Part shown: positions 23,892 to 35,529 of the stretch, piece by piece | How the letters are laid out: the number at the start of each line of letters is the position of its first letter | How positions within the stretch are numbered: position 1 is the stretch's first letter | From: Capitella teleta | Taxonomy: Eukaryota > Annelida > Polychaeta > Capitellidae | NCBI GenBank assembly: GCA_000328365.1 | Contig: KB311659.1 | Coordinates: 339,610 to 403,609 of the forward strand | Reading direction: 5' to 3' | Length of the DNA: 64,000 bases | Notes under the pieces: model-generated | What the model was told of the DNA's origin: nothing | Database searches by the model: none | Seen by the model: the letters and a program-made list of their open reading frames with translations, nothing else | Made by a program: the position numbers and the translations under genes

Positions 23892-24146
23892 CTCTTGAGT
23901 AAAGTTATGATTGTGAATTACAATTGTGATTCTTCGGTGACTCTTCAGTGCTGCCCAACTACGTAACAAGGCCGGGCGCTGTGTACTACTGTCTATGGTG
24001 GTATGCAGGATAAAGAACCCTTGGGATTTATCCCTAAAAATCTAAGAGTAGGGGGAAACCCCGGTCCCGGGCCTACTGTTCTGGCCCCCGTATCACCCGA
24101 ATGGGTCGGGTGGAGCCGTAAAACCCCAATCACTCACTCTTGAGTA
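23892..24146 (+). mobile_element. 5'-truncated SINE with perfect target-site duplication
   Basis: The body at 23902-24136 (235 bp) starts within the central AT-rich part (AAGTTATGATTGTGAATTAC). It continues through the full 3' domain to an AATCACTCA tail. It is flanked by the perfect 10-bp duplication CTCTTGAGTA at 23892-23901 and 24137-24146. Relative to the 10.1 kb copy it has a short extra segment after GGGATTTATC (CCTAAAAATCTAAG), which may mark a subfamily. It lacks the tRNA-like head, so it cannot be transcribed from an internal promoter. Confidence 0.9.
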
Positions 24147-26410
24147 GAGGTCAACGTCTTTTGAATGAATTATTATAGACAATGTGTATCAAGTCTAACA
24201 TGAATATTATGTGATTAATTAGATTCCTTGTGCAAAACTCTCACTGTCATTTATGCATAACCCTCCATTGACAAATCAACGCAATATTCTCAACCGAATA
24301 ATTTTAAGCCAATTTTCTAGATGACTGATTGCCTAATGGTAGTGGCTACATTGTCTGAATTGACTCAACTTCGAACTTCAATTAATTATGTACCATAATC
24401 CACCATTGCAGGATGTCTGTTCATGGATGTTCAATGATCCAATGATGGATGATCTTTAGCTAATAAATAATCCAGCTTCACCTAATATTCAAGCCACGTG
24501 TCATGCTGGAAGCTGCCTCAGCAAAATTCCAAGAGACACCAAAGATTGAAAATGCAAGGACACTTAAATGTGGAAATGGTAAACACATTTCACCATTCGT
24601 GGTGGAATAAGCTTCGTTTTCAAGTAAAAATGATATGAAAACGATGGCAATATCGCTAACTGGGGCCATAATTATATTTATATCGATTCTGCCTGATTTA
24701 GAGATGCTCGTTTGTCAGATATAGTTTTACAGCTCATCATTTTGGACTAAATGGACGTTGTATCGATCGGGAAACCCAATACATCTGAGTCCATTCGTCG
24801 TACAATGGAAGCTATTAGGCATTATCCTTGATCCACATAATAAATGCAAATACTATCATGACATTATTTTGCAGCGATAAAAAATTCTGCTTTGACGCTT
24901 TATTACGTGCTGCGCTGATCGTGCGCAGACTTTCAACCCTCGGACACAATATCAGCCTACAGTCATGAGTAGTCAACATAATAAGGTGCACTGTTGAGTT
25001 GGAATGACATTGACATGTCAAATTTAAGCTGTGTTGGTTCAAAACCCTGTTATGATAGTGAATCAATGATGTAAAACGGCGTTATGTCCGACATCGGCGA
25101 TTATTTCCACAATACATCCGAGAGTTTGAAAATCACGGGCAGAACTGTGTTTCATTTAAGGGTGCCTGTGTTGAAGACTAAATACAAATTAAGGTATATC
25201 TCAACACGAAATGCCTAAAGCTCATTACTTTTGGACCCTCGCCATGTAAGCGATACACGAGATATATATTCCGCCGTAAGGATTGCGTCCTTGGAAAAAA
25301 ACGTGCCTCGACAGACATCGGATGGAGCAAAAGCTGATACTTTGCTTGATTAGAAGATCACTGCCAGGCACAGGGTGATCACGTTTTTTTCTTATCCAAT
25401 CTATCGTTAATATACAACAAAACCAGATATATTTACGGTTAGTATAATTATTAGGTATGTCCATAGAACCGATTGCTTTATGCCAGTTTACAGACACAGG
25501 TTGGCAAGAGCACAATTTGCAAATAGCTGCAAAACAGCATTACTCTCACATTACGAAAGTGCAAGATTGCACATCCACCGCATTTATTATATTTTACAAC
25601 ATATTATACAGCTGGTTCTCGAGTATTGCCTGTACTTCTGAAACATTATCGCTAACACAAAACGAATCGTACGGATCACTATATGGTGGTATCTACGCAG
25701 AAAGTTTATACCGCTAGTTTTTGTTCTTTGGAAACAGACACCAAAGACAAGTTTCCCAAATCCAGCCCAGACGGTGTGTCAGCAAAACTTTGTGTCGACG
25801 GCACGTTTCTTTGATCTGACAGGTTATTGCATGCCCCCCAAAAAAACGTAATAATTTTGTTGATACACATCATTTTTCTTCATATTTGATTCCGTCTGAT
25901 ATAATAATGTGCGTAAAAACGACTGTGTGCATTCCGTGGGCAAATGACAGGGATGTCTCTTAACCTTTAACCTTTCTGCGTCGGGTTTATTATGCAACAG
26001 TACAGTCACAGTTACGTAGAGCTCGTTTTACTCGCCCAATTAGTGGATACGTAATTCCCCATGGGTCCATTGTTAAGTTACTGTGGGTGTTTTTCAGGGT
26101 TCGTTATTACGGTGTGTTAAGGTAAAGCTCATGTACAGTGCAATTTACGGGAATGTCACCCATTTTGAATGCATATTTACAAAGGGAAACGTTACAATCT
26201 TAGACGAGCAATACAAGTGTACCAACTACAGGGACCTAACTAATATTTGTATGTCCATATATAGTATCCTCATTTTTTGCAAGGACTAAAACATTTCGAA
26301 TGATCTGAATAATGATTCTTTTGTTTGTTGGGGTATGTCAAAGAAATCATTATTATTAGGTTTAAACATATTATTATAAAGTTATTTTAATTCTGGTTGT
26401 TTTGGTAAAA
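24147..26410. other. Intergenic, nothing recognised
   Basis: AT-rich sequence with short frames on both strands (for example 25225-25515 minus, 96 codons) that show no recognisable composition. Confidence 0.4.
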
Positions 26411-27126
26411 TGCTGACCAAACAGGAGCAGAATTACAGCATCACAAGAAAATAATTGCTGGCTATAGTACACTTCGTGAAGTACTTCCGTCATTTTTTTT
26501 AATTTCTACCACAGACGACACCGAATGTTAGTTAGTAGTAATATTTTTTTTCTTAATTTATTTGTAACATATACCCAAGGTGCTGTGATTCGAGCGCAGA
26601 GGAATTCAGACAACAACGACGGCGGTGACAGTAACTGGCTGAGGTCAGTTGGATTCGACATGGAGGACATAAAAACTGCCCAGCATTCACATCCAGATAT
26701 CAGCATGATGTGGCTTCGAGTGCAGAGCGGCCAATGGCTCAGGACGTTGCTGGTGCAAATCTGAAATTTATGTGTAGACAATTCCAGTCTCTGATGATTG
26801 TAGATGGGATCCTGGTACGGATCCTGGAATTGACAAGCGGATCAACACTGAAGCAGATCGTGGTTCCAAAGACCCTGAGGGAGGAAGTTCTGGGGGAGTG
26901 TCATTTTGTGAGAACCGGAGAACATTTTGGTGTTGACAAAACCATGGCCAATTTGAAGAGAAGATTTCTGTGGTATGGCATGAGGAGAGACTGTGAACTA
27001 TTCATACGCCGATGTGACACATGTGCACAACACAAGAGTGATGGGCCAAAGAGAAAGGCTAGGCCTAAGATAGACACTGTTTGCGGCGAAGCTCGCCGTT
27101 GCATATGGCATACGTGTTACCTTTAA
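26411..27126 (+). mobile_element. Broken Ty3/gypsy retrotransposon fragment (RNase H to integrase zinc finger)
   Basis: Parts in order: a short piece resembling the RNase H domain near 26411-26500 (LTKQEQNYSIT), the linker before integrase at about 26590-26750 (DIKTAQHSHPDIS), and the integrase HHCC zinc-binding domain at about 26870-27050 (residues around GEHFGVDKTMANLKRRF and CDTCAQHK). Gag, protease, reverse transcriptase, the integrase catalytic core and paired LTRs are not seen. An AATAAA at about 27124 in unrelated sequence just after the finger may be a remnant of the element's 3' end, but this is unproven. It is a fossil with at least two interruptions plus large losses, and looks old rather than recent. 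Confidence 0.85.
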
Positions 27127-29479
27127 TAAAACAGAGAACAGTGTGACCTCGTTCGTGTTCATTTCATTATTCTAAAAGTGTCCATTGGCTCTCTCACAGT
27201 GTATTTACTATTTTGGACGCAAATATAGTGCATATACTTATTTACTTTCAATACTATTTTCGGACCATGTGCATCAGCATTATTGTTACGTCGTATCTGA
27301 CTTTTTGTTGTGAAAGAATGACATTCAAACTATTTCCTAACTGTGTTCATCAGATTGCAGAAAATTAAAAAAAGAAAAGTTAGCAAACGAATGTGGACGA
27401 GTTGTTTTCTCACGTAAATGATGCATATTATTTCTTAATGTAATATGTATTGTATATTTTTATCATCGCAAGAAACCATAATGAAGTTGTTAGGTATTGA
27501 AAAATATGTGCAATACGTCAACGTAAAAATATTAACACCACTTAAGCCATCCCCATGTTAGTGCATAATGTCGTCTGAATAACTCTCCTTAATATACATT
27601 AACTATGAGGACCAGGTAATTGCTTGACCTGACACCTACACAGCACAATCATACCTGGAAATGCATTCGAGGTAATTACAGGTAGAATTAGTCTTACATC
27701 ACATCTCAGTTAGCAGAAACTTGCAATGTTTTGGATGTCCCATGGCAATTCAGATGAATCTATTGTCTCGCAGGGCAAATGATTAGCCCAAATGAACACC
27801 TCCGTACGACCACGCAAGCAATGATGTCTCACGTCAGTTACATGAGAGAGCTGCGAAAAAAAAAAGTGTTCATCAGATGCCACTACTCTGGTTACCTCTT
27901 GTGCAATGCTGAAAGATTCTACTTCAGCCTCAGGACCGATTGTGAGACATGTTATCCGCTCAATCGGCATGGCAATTAATGTTCCATGTGCAACTTTGAT
28001 GCATGAGTTGGAATGTGTGATACGAAACGTCCTAATTCAGAGTATTTGTCATCTAGTATATATATGGTAAATAAATATCATCAACGCAATGTTTAACCCG
28101 ATCAAATAACTCTACTCTCACAGGTGTTTGCCTCCAAAGGGCTTGGCTGGCGATGGCCAGTTGAGGTTCGAAGCCAGCCATCAATGTCCAAGGGTAACAC
28201 ACATAACTCCTCCTTACATCATTGGACCACATGAGCTATGTTGCCTCAGAAATCCGAGGTTGAAATAATACACACAAAATGATGAATCTTTCGTGGAATC
28301 AGTTCAATTGTTCAGGCCACCCCGACAGCGCAAAATGCCTCGACAATTTCGTAGCAACTGCGGTTTTGTCAATCACTGATTTGTTTCGTGACAGCCATGA
28401 AAACTTATCATATTTCAAGGCGCGACGGAGTAAACGAATGAGCGGCTCTGCGACCAGACCCTCAGTTACGTAAGATCAACAAAACATCCTCAAATTGATA
28501 GGTCGACAATGAATCGGATACACCATATGAAATTGACAAATTAATTACATTTCGTATTAGCGAACCATCTCATAGGTGTATAGTAGCACAATTACACAAT
28601 TGGAAGTGCACCTGCTTATCTAATGCATTTCCTTATCGGTTTCAACTTTCTTGGTTTAATCCACTCAAGAGGACAGATATCCATGACACGAATATAAAGC
28701 ATTTTTAGATTATCCTAGCGCGTCAATTCGGAGGTTGGTTAGGTTTGAAATTGATTAATCTAATCACGTCATATGCAGCCGAAACATTCATATTTTATCA
28801 CGTGTGTTAATAGATGATGACGTCATATTATGAAGTTTTCTGACACAGGATTTTTGCAAGAAAATGTATGATGCAATATAATCTCAATCATCAAAGAAAG
28901 CCGTTTGTGACTATAATAATGATATCGGAAAATTCTTTAATTTTGTGTTAGAAGGATATTAGGGTATATTACACCTATTAGGGTGTATATTTGCAAATTT
29001 GTCGCTATATAAGTCATTTTAACAAACATTACATTCGTGAATAGTAACCGGTGTACAATTGTTACATAACGACAGTAAACTTAAACAATACTGAAATACT
29101 TTGAATTGTGAGAAATTTGAACTATACAGTTGTTTGTACAGATGAATAACGTAATCATTAATTTATTCATCTAAGCCTTCTAAGGGTTTATAATCATATT
29201 TACGAATTTCGAATACGATGTAAGTAATAAAAAAAAAGAGTAACATTACACCAGCCATGACAATAGCTCAATTATCCTTTCACTCTAACACAATAAACTG
29301 TTTTCACTTCGCAGCCTTGACCGCGTACAATACCCATCTAATTAAATATTAATTTATGTATAAACTAAGCATCCTATAATGCTAAAATTTAATATCATAG
29401 TGGCTGCATGACCAATTTATGGTTGTTGTTATACATAAAAGTAGAATTACCGATTTTCTTTTTCATCCAGATCGAATTC
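27127..29479. other. Intergenic, no gene recognised
   Basis: AT-rich sequence. GGCTTGGCTGGCGATGGCC at 28139-28157 and GGTTCGAAGCCAGCC shortly after form a G+C-rich inverted repeat with a box-B-like word. No matching box A was found. Confidence 0.4.
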
Positions 29480-29905
29480 CCTGTCACGGAGGTAAAGCGT
29501 GACACGAGCTCACTCAATCAGCTGGGAGCGACGCATTCGAGTCTACCAGCAATATGGGTCACAATATGGGGCAATTAGGTCACAATTTTAAAAGAATATC
29601 GCAGAATTACCGGTGAACTCGCGTGTTGCTCAATGGCAGCCATTGCTCGCTAGCTTCGGAAATGGCGGAATATTGTTTTCGTTATAATACTCATAAAAGC
29701 ACTAAAATCCTCAAAATAATAAATAATAGTTAATATTTAGGTTGGATAATCATTTGTATTGTATCTTTTGGGGTTATTTGAACCAAATTTTTGAATTTAT
29801 ATTTCTGTGATGCATTGAGTGTGGCTTTCAGGTACTGTTGCTACACAAACAAACACCCATAATCCCATAATGACCTGTGTGCGCATGCGCAAATTATGGC
29901 TATAC
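29480..29905. promoter_or_regulatory. Promoter-like patch (NRF1 and YY1 motifs)
   Basis: A perfect palindromic NRF1-type site, TGCGCATGCGCA, lies at 29880-29891. About 220 bp to the left is AAATGGCGG (YY1-type) near 29665. Further left are GGCAGCCATTG and two GGTCACAAT words (near 29556 and 29579). NRF1 and YY1 sites typically mark TATA-less animal housekeeping promoters. No coding exon is visible on either side, so this is a motif-based guess. The MITEs of this window also carry GCATGCG, so isolated copies mean little. Confidence 0.25.
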
Positions 29906-30829
29906 ATTTTCGTTCAATATACTGCTTCTCAATTCAAGTATCGACTCTAATACTTGAAGGCATTTCACAGATTTCGTACGTCATACGTCAGTTGTGTGGT
30001 ACATGTTTCAGACCAGAGACTCGAAAGGTATCAATGAATCATGCCTTCATCTGAGTCAGATAACTTTTAATTTGATTTCCACACTACAATACCGACTGAA
30101 GTGAAGCCCAGTGTTACCTGGCCGTGTATTAACCGGGTTGATTTAGCCGCAAAAGGATTCCCAGAACTCATTGGAACTTTATTGAAATTGATTCGACTGC
30201 AAATAACAACAAAAATCCATCACACAGAAATATGAGGTGCGGCTGATGTAGGTCTTGATGCTTATCAATATTTAAAGTGTATAAAAGTGACTCATTTTCA
30301 CACCTATATCAGATTGACAGCCATGTGTTGTCTGGAGATAGCGTGTAAATATTGAAAAGTGCTAAACAATACCATTAGGCGATTTTTAGCGTCTGATCGA
30401 AAGACATTTATTCCAGCTGTTTGACTTCGAAAGTCCACGGTTTTATTTATTGTGTCATAAACAAGCATAATATTACAGATAAATAAAATGGAATGAATAT
30501 ACAAACATTTTTAATCGTCAAAGCGATGCTTTCGATAATGTTTTGAATATGAGGTACAATATGCTGAACAAGTGACAATCTTCCACTGTCCGTCGTCACA
30601 TTGCTACACTCTCGAACCATCTACTGCCGGGATTGCTAGCAATAAATATTTATCAACACTTTTACAATGTTATGCTGTCACAAAAAAAGTATAAGGCTTG
30701 TTCAAAACAACCTTAATTACTAATTGTGCGATAGGGAAAAAAGTGACGCAAACTGTTTAAGTTATTTCAAACAAAAACTCACATACTTATGTAATGCTTA
30801 AACACCGAATACCGTTGGCATGACAAAAG

Positions 30830-31059
30830 TGACGCATACTTTTGTTCTTCTTCCTTTTCTTTTTCTTTTTGTTTTTGTTTTTGTTTTTGTTAATCCATAA
30901 ATTGACTTGAGCTTTCCATGTATTCATGCAAGTAGAATGGTCTTAAAAGTTGACGGTCTGCACGTCAATATAACACAGACACCGCATGGTGCATTTGTTA
31001 ATCGATGTAAATTATGATCACAGTGAAATGGAATCCAGATTACCAAAGTGTATGCGTCA
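30830..31059. mobile_element. Candidate small MITE with TGACGCATAC ends
   Basis: TGACGCATACTTTTG begins at 30830, and its near-complement CAAAGTGTATGCGTCA ends at 31059, giving about 230 bp between 12-15-bp inverted ends. A related word, GTGACGCAAACTG, lies outside near 30745. No clear target duplication was found, and there is only one copy in the window. A pyrimidine-rich (TTTTTG)n stretch at about 30845-30890 lies inside. Confidence 0.35.
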
Positions 31060-31575
31060 TTTTTGACACACTTTGTCACCAAGAGAGTCATGCATTGATA
31101 CACTCAATATATCGACTTATAAAGGTGTTTTATTGCCGTGTATACTAAATAGTATTCAACAAGACGACAAATCTGTCATTGTTCTGTAACCATGAACCTC
31201 TAAAACATCCCTAATACCAGAACCTCTGCCATCCATAATGGATTCATGCTACATGCATGGGTATTCATAGAAGATGACGCCATGGGCAAGGTTTACGTCA
31301 CCCATAATTATATTCACATTTTCGCATTTTAGAGTGTTCTAGCGCTATAAATCATATAGCGATTCAACAAGAAAAATTGATGATATCATCAGTTTCGGTT
31401 TTTGTTGTACGTATTCATTACATAGAGCTGATTCTTTATTAGACAATGTATTTTATAGATACGTATATCTAATTACGGTCTTTTCTAACCTTGTATCAAC
31501 CTGCGACCCTGGAGAACCCTTCGTGTTTTGTTTGCTCAGCTGATAATTGGATCACCATGTTGTTCGGACACCTTC

Positions 31576-32036
31576 CGGGCATAACCCGCTAACTCGAAAA
31601 CGGATAACTCGAAGACCCCTCTTCGTCGAAGTGTTTTCAAAGTCCCGGCGACTCTCCTATACTTTAGTAGCATTACAGGTTGCCCGGATTCCTCAAACAC
31701 CGCTTCGTCGAAAAACCCTGTTCTTCAAACATATTTTTTTGGTCCCTTGAGCAAAATCGATTCGTATTCGTCCAAGTTTTTTTTTTTTTTTTTTTTTTTT
31801 AGATCAAATAACTTTTTCGCTAATTGCAATTGGCTCAACTCTGTTGTGTACGAGACATCTTTGCAATCATGGCATGGCAATGTAATTTGAGATCAATACA
31901 CTATCATAGCGTCATCGCATAAATCATAACGTTACTAACATGTTGATAATTTGAACACTCTGATTCGTCGAAAACCCTCTTCTTTGAAGTGTTTTTGCTG
32001 GTCCCTTCGAGTTCGAGTTAGCGGGGTTTCACCGTA
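31576..32036. mobile_element. Pogo/Tigger-like MITE
   Basis: The ends are inverted repeats containing AACCCGCTAACTCGAA (left, about 31583) and TTCGAGTTAGCGGGGTTTC (right, ending CACCG at 32034). A TA follows at 32035-32036. CGGTGAAACCCCGCTAACTCGA-type termini and a TA target are characteristic of the pogo/Tigger branch of Tc1/mariner. The left terminus is slightly decayed and its TA is not visible. Subterminal modules with TTCGTCGAA, then ACCCTSTTCTT-like words and GGTCCCTT, occur at about 31622, 31700 and 31965. A 24-base poly-T lies at 31777-31800. No transposase is encoded. Confidence 0.7.
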
Positions 32037-32200
32037 AGTAACCTGAGTAAAATGTAGTTTATCTTAAGAGGTTTATGGAACGTACCGGGTATTTGCTTTG
32101 AAATAATCAGTGCCGCTCTACTGATAAACATATCATCCAGCCACCATTCTCTCGAACGATGACACCAAGTGACAAAATACAAGATTGCGTTTTCATCCTT

Positions 32201-32340
32201 CGCGATAGAAATATTTCCCAACGGATATAACATTCGCCCTTGGAAACATCAACGAAAGGAGATGTAATTGACACATCTTCCGTCCACACTGAGGCCTCAT
32301 ACCGAAGGAGCCCCTTCAGAAATGTTGTTATCCTGGATCC
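32201..32340 (+). repeat. Dispersed repeat family 2, copy A
   Basis: About 130 bp match 39636-39770 in the same orientation. Shared words are GGATA..AACATT, CCTTGGAAACATC, GACACATCTTCCGTC (GGCACACCTTTCGTC in the other copy), CCCTTCAGAAAT and CCTGGATC. The other copy begins CTCAATGGATAGAACATTTG, which resembles a tRNA D-arm/anticodon region. It may therefore be a tRNA-derived SINE relic, though no box B is visible. Confidence 0.6.
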
Positions 32341-32716
32341 ATATGCGGTAACAGCAATTGATTCCTTGACGGGAAATTGTCAGAGATGACGCCGAGCGGA
32401 CAAAAGTCCCCAAAGGATTTTGATACTTTGCGAGTGAAGCATCCTGTCATTTGCGATCCTGTATTGGGTGAAACAAAGAAATGGAGTTCATTTCATGACT
32501 GACAGCCTGAATGATGACCAGTCATTCGCTCCAGTTGCTCAAATTGGTTGTTATTTGATCGGAAAGAAGCCTCCTTGAGGGGATTGCCATTGATTTGGGA
32601 CTCATCTATATTTTATTGTTTTATTATCTTTCTTCTTGAAACGTGTTCATGTGTGATTATATTGCATAGCAAGATACGATACAATCCATCAAGCAAAGTC
32701 ACTCATTCTGCGTATG

Positions 32717-32742
32717 AAAAAAAAAAAAAAAAAAAAAAAAAA
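32717..32742. repeat. Poly-A run
   Basis: 26 consecutive A bases just upstream of a truncated SINE head. Confidence 0.9.
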
Positions 32743-32784
32743 TGCGTGTGAACGTTTACCATGTACTTCGATCATGGGTGTAGG

Positions 32785-32835
32785 GCAACCAAATAGCTCA
32801 GTCGGTTTAACCGGCTGACTGCAATCTCCTCCGTT
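32785..32835 (+). mobile_element. SINE head relic (tRNA-like 5' end only)
   Basis: CAAATAGCTCAGTCGGTTTAA followed by TGACTGCAATC matches the head of the 10.1 kb SINE (CGAATAGCACAGTGAGTTAA, GTCTGCAATC). Its box A, TAGCTCAGTCGG, is perfect. Similarity fades right after, before box B, so only the 5' end survives or was ever copied. Confidence 0.55.
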
Positions 32836-33517
32836 CTTGTGTAATCTTGCAAAATGGTAATTACGGTATATTATAAGGCTAATATCTCACATAGTACTCA
32901 ATATGTTGAATTGAAATTAACAAAGTACATTGCTAGCATATACATTTTACTAAATTACAATTAATTAGCTCAAAGTTCAAGGTCATGGTGGTGATTGACG
33001 CAAGTAGTTGCATACATAATTTATAATTGTTTATGTAGTGATGCGTGCTTTGTTGAGTCCTCGAATAAAATGATATATTTCATTAAGGCTGTCAGGGTTT
33101 AATCGAAAACCATTTTAGACGACCCTTGATACTTGTACATAGTTTGTATAACATTTTTCTACGTGGATGCAATGGGTCAATGGGGCAAACACGGGATACT
33201 AGCTCAGATACAGCCTCGAGAAAACTGACATGAATTTACAAAAGCCGAATAACATCGCTCATTCAATGAGTTCAGTGCAAGGTGCTCATTCAATGAGTTG
33301 ATGTGAATAACAGAACACAATACGACACAGCGCCGTAGCATTACAGTTATAATATCATTTGAAGATAAAGTTAAACAAAAATCCAGGTTTTAGGTAAATC
33401 CAACTAAAATGAAACTTGGGGTATAATTATGTGTGTTGTTTCATAGAAAATACTAATACAATTCGAAATTAAATTAAACCATATTAAAGAATTCCATTTA
33501 GTGATGCTTGTAACTAC

Positions 33518-34039
33518 TTATTCTTTGTTGTTGTTCAAAATAAAAGTTGATGACAAACAAAGGAACAAACTAATCGGTTCAGCATGCAAAGCGATGTCCT
33601 TGGGGAATAGGTCAATTTGTGAAACGGCAGTATGGGTGTTTGGTGACCATGAATTGCCAGGCGTCTTGTAAATAGGTGATGCAACAATAGACAATGGTGT
33701 GTGTAAAAACAAATTATATGCAATGAAATGGAAAATGTTACAATTATTCAAGCTGACGACGCATGCAACACCACTTCGCGATTCAGCAATTGAGACATTT
33801 ATGGTAGCAGGACTATAACTCTCCTTAACAATGCAGTATAATTTACCGAATGAAATATATTTGGGCTTTGCAATAAACAGTAATATTTGTTCCCATATGA
33901 TATGGATGGCTGATTCAGAGTCATCATAATATAGTTTGTTATAATGCACTGTCATTATAAATTCATAGCACTCGATGAGTCGGACATGACTCGAATTTAA
34001 TTGAGGCGTAGCCCTTCCAAGGAGACATATAATTGCCAT
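33518..34039 (-). other. Unassigned 173-codon ORF
   Basis: This is the longest ATG-started frame in the window apart from the receptor exon. The ATG at 34037-34039 sits in a fair Kozak context (A at -3, G at +4). It starts MAIICLLGRATPQLNSSHVR and runs to a stop after ...FILNNNKE. Composition is mixed with aromatic-rich stretches, and there is no clear signal peptide or recognisable domain. A 522-bp open frame is unusual in AT-rich DNA, but without a homologue or splice context it may be chance or an antisense shadow of an old element. Confidence 0.2.
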
Positions 34040-34195
34040 TTGGCGGTTAAGCAGATGTAGGAAAGCGTTATATTTGCGCCGAAAATAAAGAGCACAGAAG
34101 CCATTTGTCTGGAGAATCTAACAAATTACAGGTTTCAGATTCCCAAGGATGTATCCTGAAAAAGGACATTTTCAAAAGGACACTATATATTACCG

Positions 34196-34266
34196 TTATA
34201 TATAATAATAATAATAAAAACAATAAAATTATTAAAAATATTAAAAATAATAAAAATAATAATTTA
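34196..34266. repeat. (AAT)n-like low-complexity tract
   Basis: Imperfect AAT/AAAAT units forming an A- and T-only stretch; the long frames across it are artefacts of the composition. Confidence 0.85.
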
Positions 34267-35529
34267 TTTCGTACAAAGACATGTACAGGACAAATGAACG
34301 AATAAATAAAAACAAAACCATAAAGGTAATGGTAAATATAAATACTTACAATAATCATAATAGGAAACTAGGCTGTAGTGAGAGAGAGACAACCTGTGTT
34401 AAACTAGAAAATGAGAAATTTGACCGCAGAATACACAATGTTATACAACTTTTTTGTGTTTTGATTAATGCATGTACCCAATAAGCAATAAACAAAACAT
34501 CGGGCGTCCTTGAGGTAAAAGAGAACCCTTAATTGTGTCCTCAATGTTCGTTCCTCGGGGGATGTAACCTCAGATCCCAAAACAGAGATGTATTCATTAA
34601 TGGCTAATCAAACAGAATGAGGCTTCGGGCAACCTTTTGCGGTATATGCAAATCTTAAACTAAAACTCTTTCATTATCAAATCATATTATTCATGAGAGC
34701 CGACCATGTGAACCAGCCCATACAAATTATGTCTGTGATGCCATAAATTGAATATATAGCAGTTCATTCAGTCATGAGGTGACACTCTCCTAATTGACAA
34801 TTAAATTAACAATGACTGCCCACTGTTTCACCTGTTCATGACAATAAAATCGGATAACAGGTTTCCTCTCTGGTCTAATTATCTATCGTACCGCATACTG
34901 ATTGTGTCCTCTATCAAATGCATAAATTTGATACATGTATTAGCAAACAATGCAAAAAAGAGCGCGGCATATAACCATTCACTGAAATATGCATGGCTTT
35001 TATTTGTGCTATTTTTAGAAATGATATTTTTTTCACGAGAAAGAAATACAGTCATTGTGTATCTTGTCATTACAGAGTGTGTGGATAATTCTTTTTTGGT
35101 CGGTATAATAATAGGATATTTTTAGCTCACAGCACTGTAGTTTAACGAACCCTAACAGGTGAGGTGGGGTGGCTGGAAATCTAAACATGTTCTCCCAAGA
35201 TACCTGTGCAAATGCGTCTCATCATTCTTCAGCTTCAGTATTGGAGATCATGACACAAGCATTAAAATCAATCAAATGCATGACACGATGCCGAAATGCC
35301 CATTCCGTGGATTGAGTAATCGATACCATAACCATTGTTAGGATGATGATCTTCCTGATTATTCTCCAAAGTAAATGTAGCTCCCAATAATGCACGTAAT
35401 ACTCAGGTAAGGAAGGTAATACTCAAAGCATAAATGTATTACAGGATGTTATTTACCTGGTAGGAGAATCATTTCCTAGTAATCCTAGCATACTTTCTTC
35501 AAATCAGCTCAATATTCATGGACAATCAA

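Noticed and set aside
28130-28185. A box-B-like GGTTCGAAGCC that could mark a tRNA gene
   Set aside because: No box A at the right distance and no cloverleaf could be drawn; the word is part of a local GGCTGGC/GCCAGCC inverted repeat.
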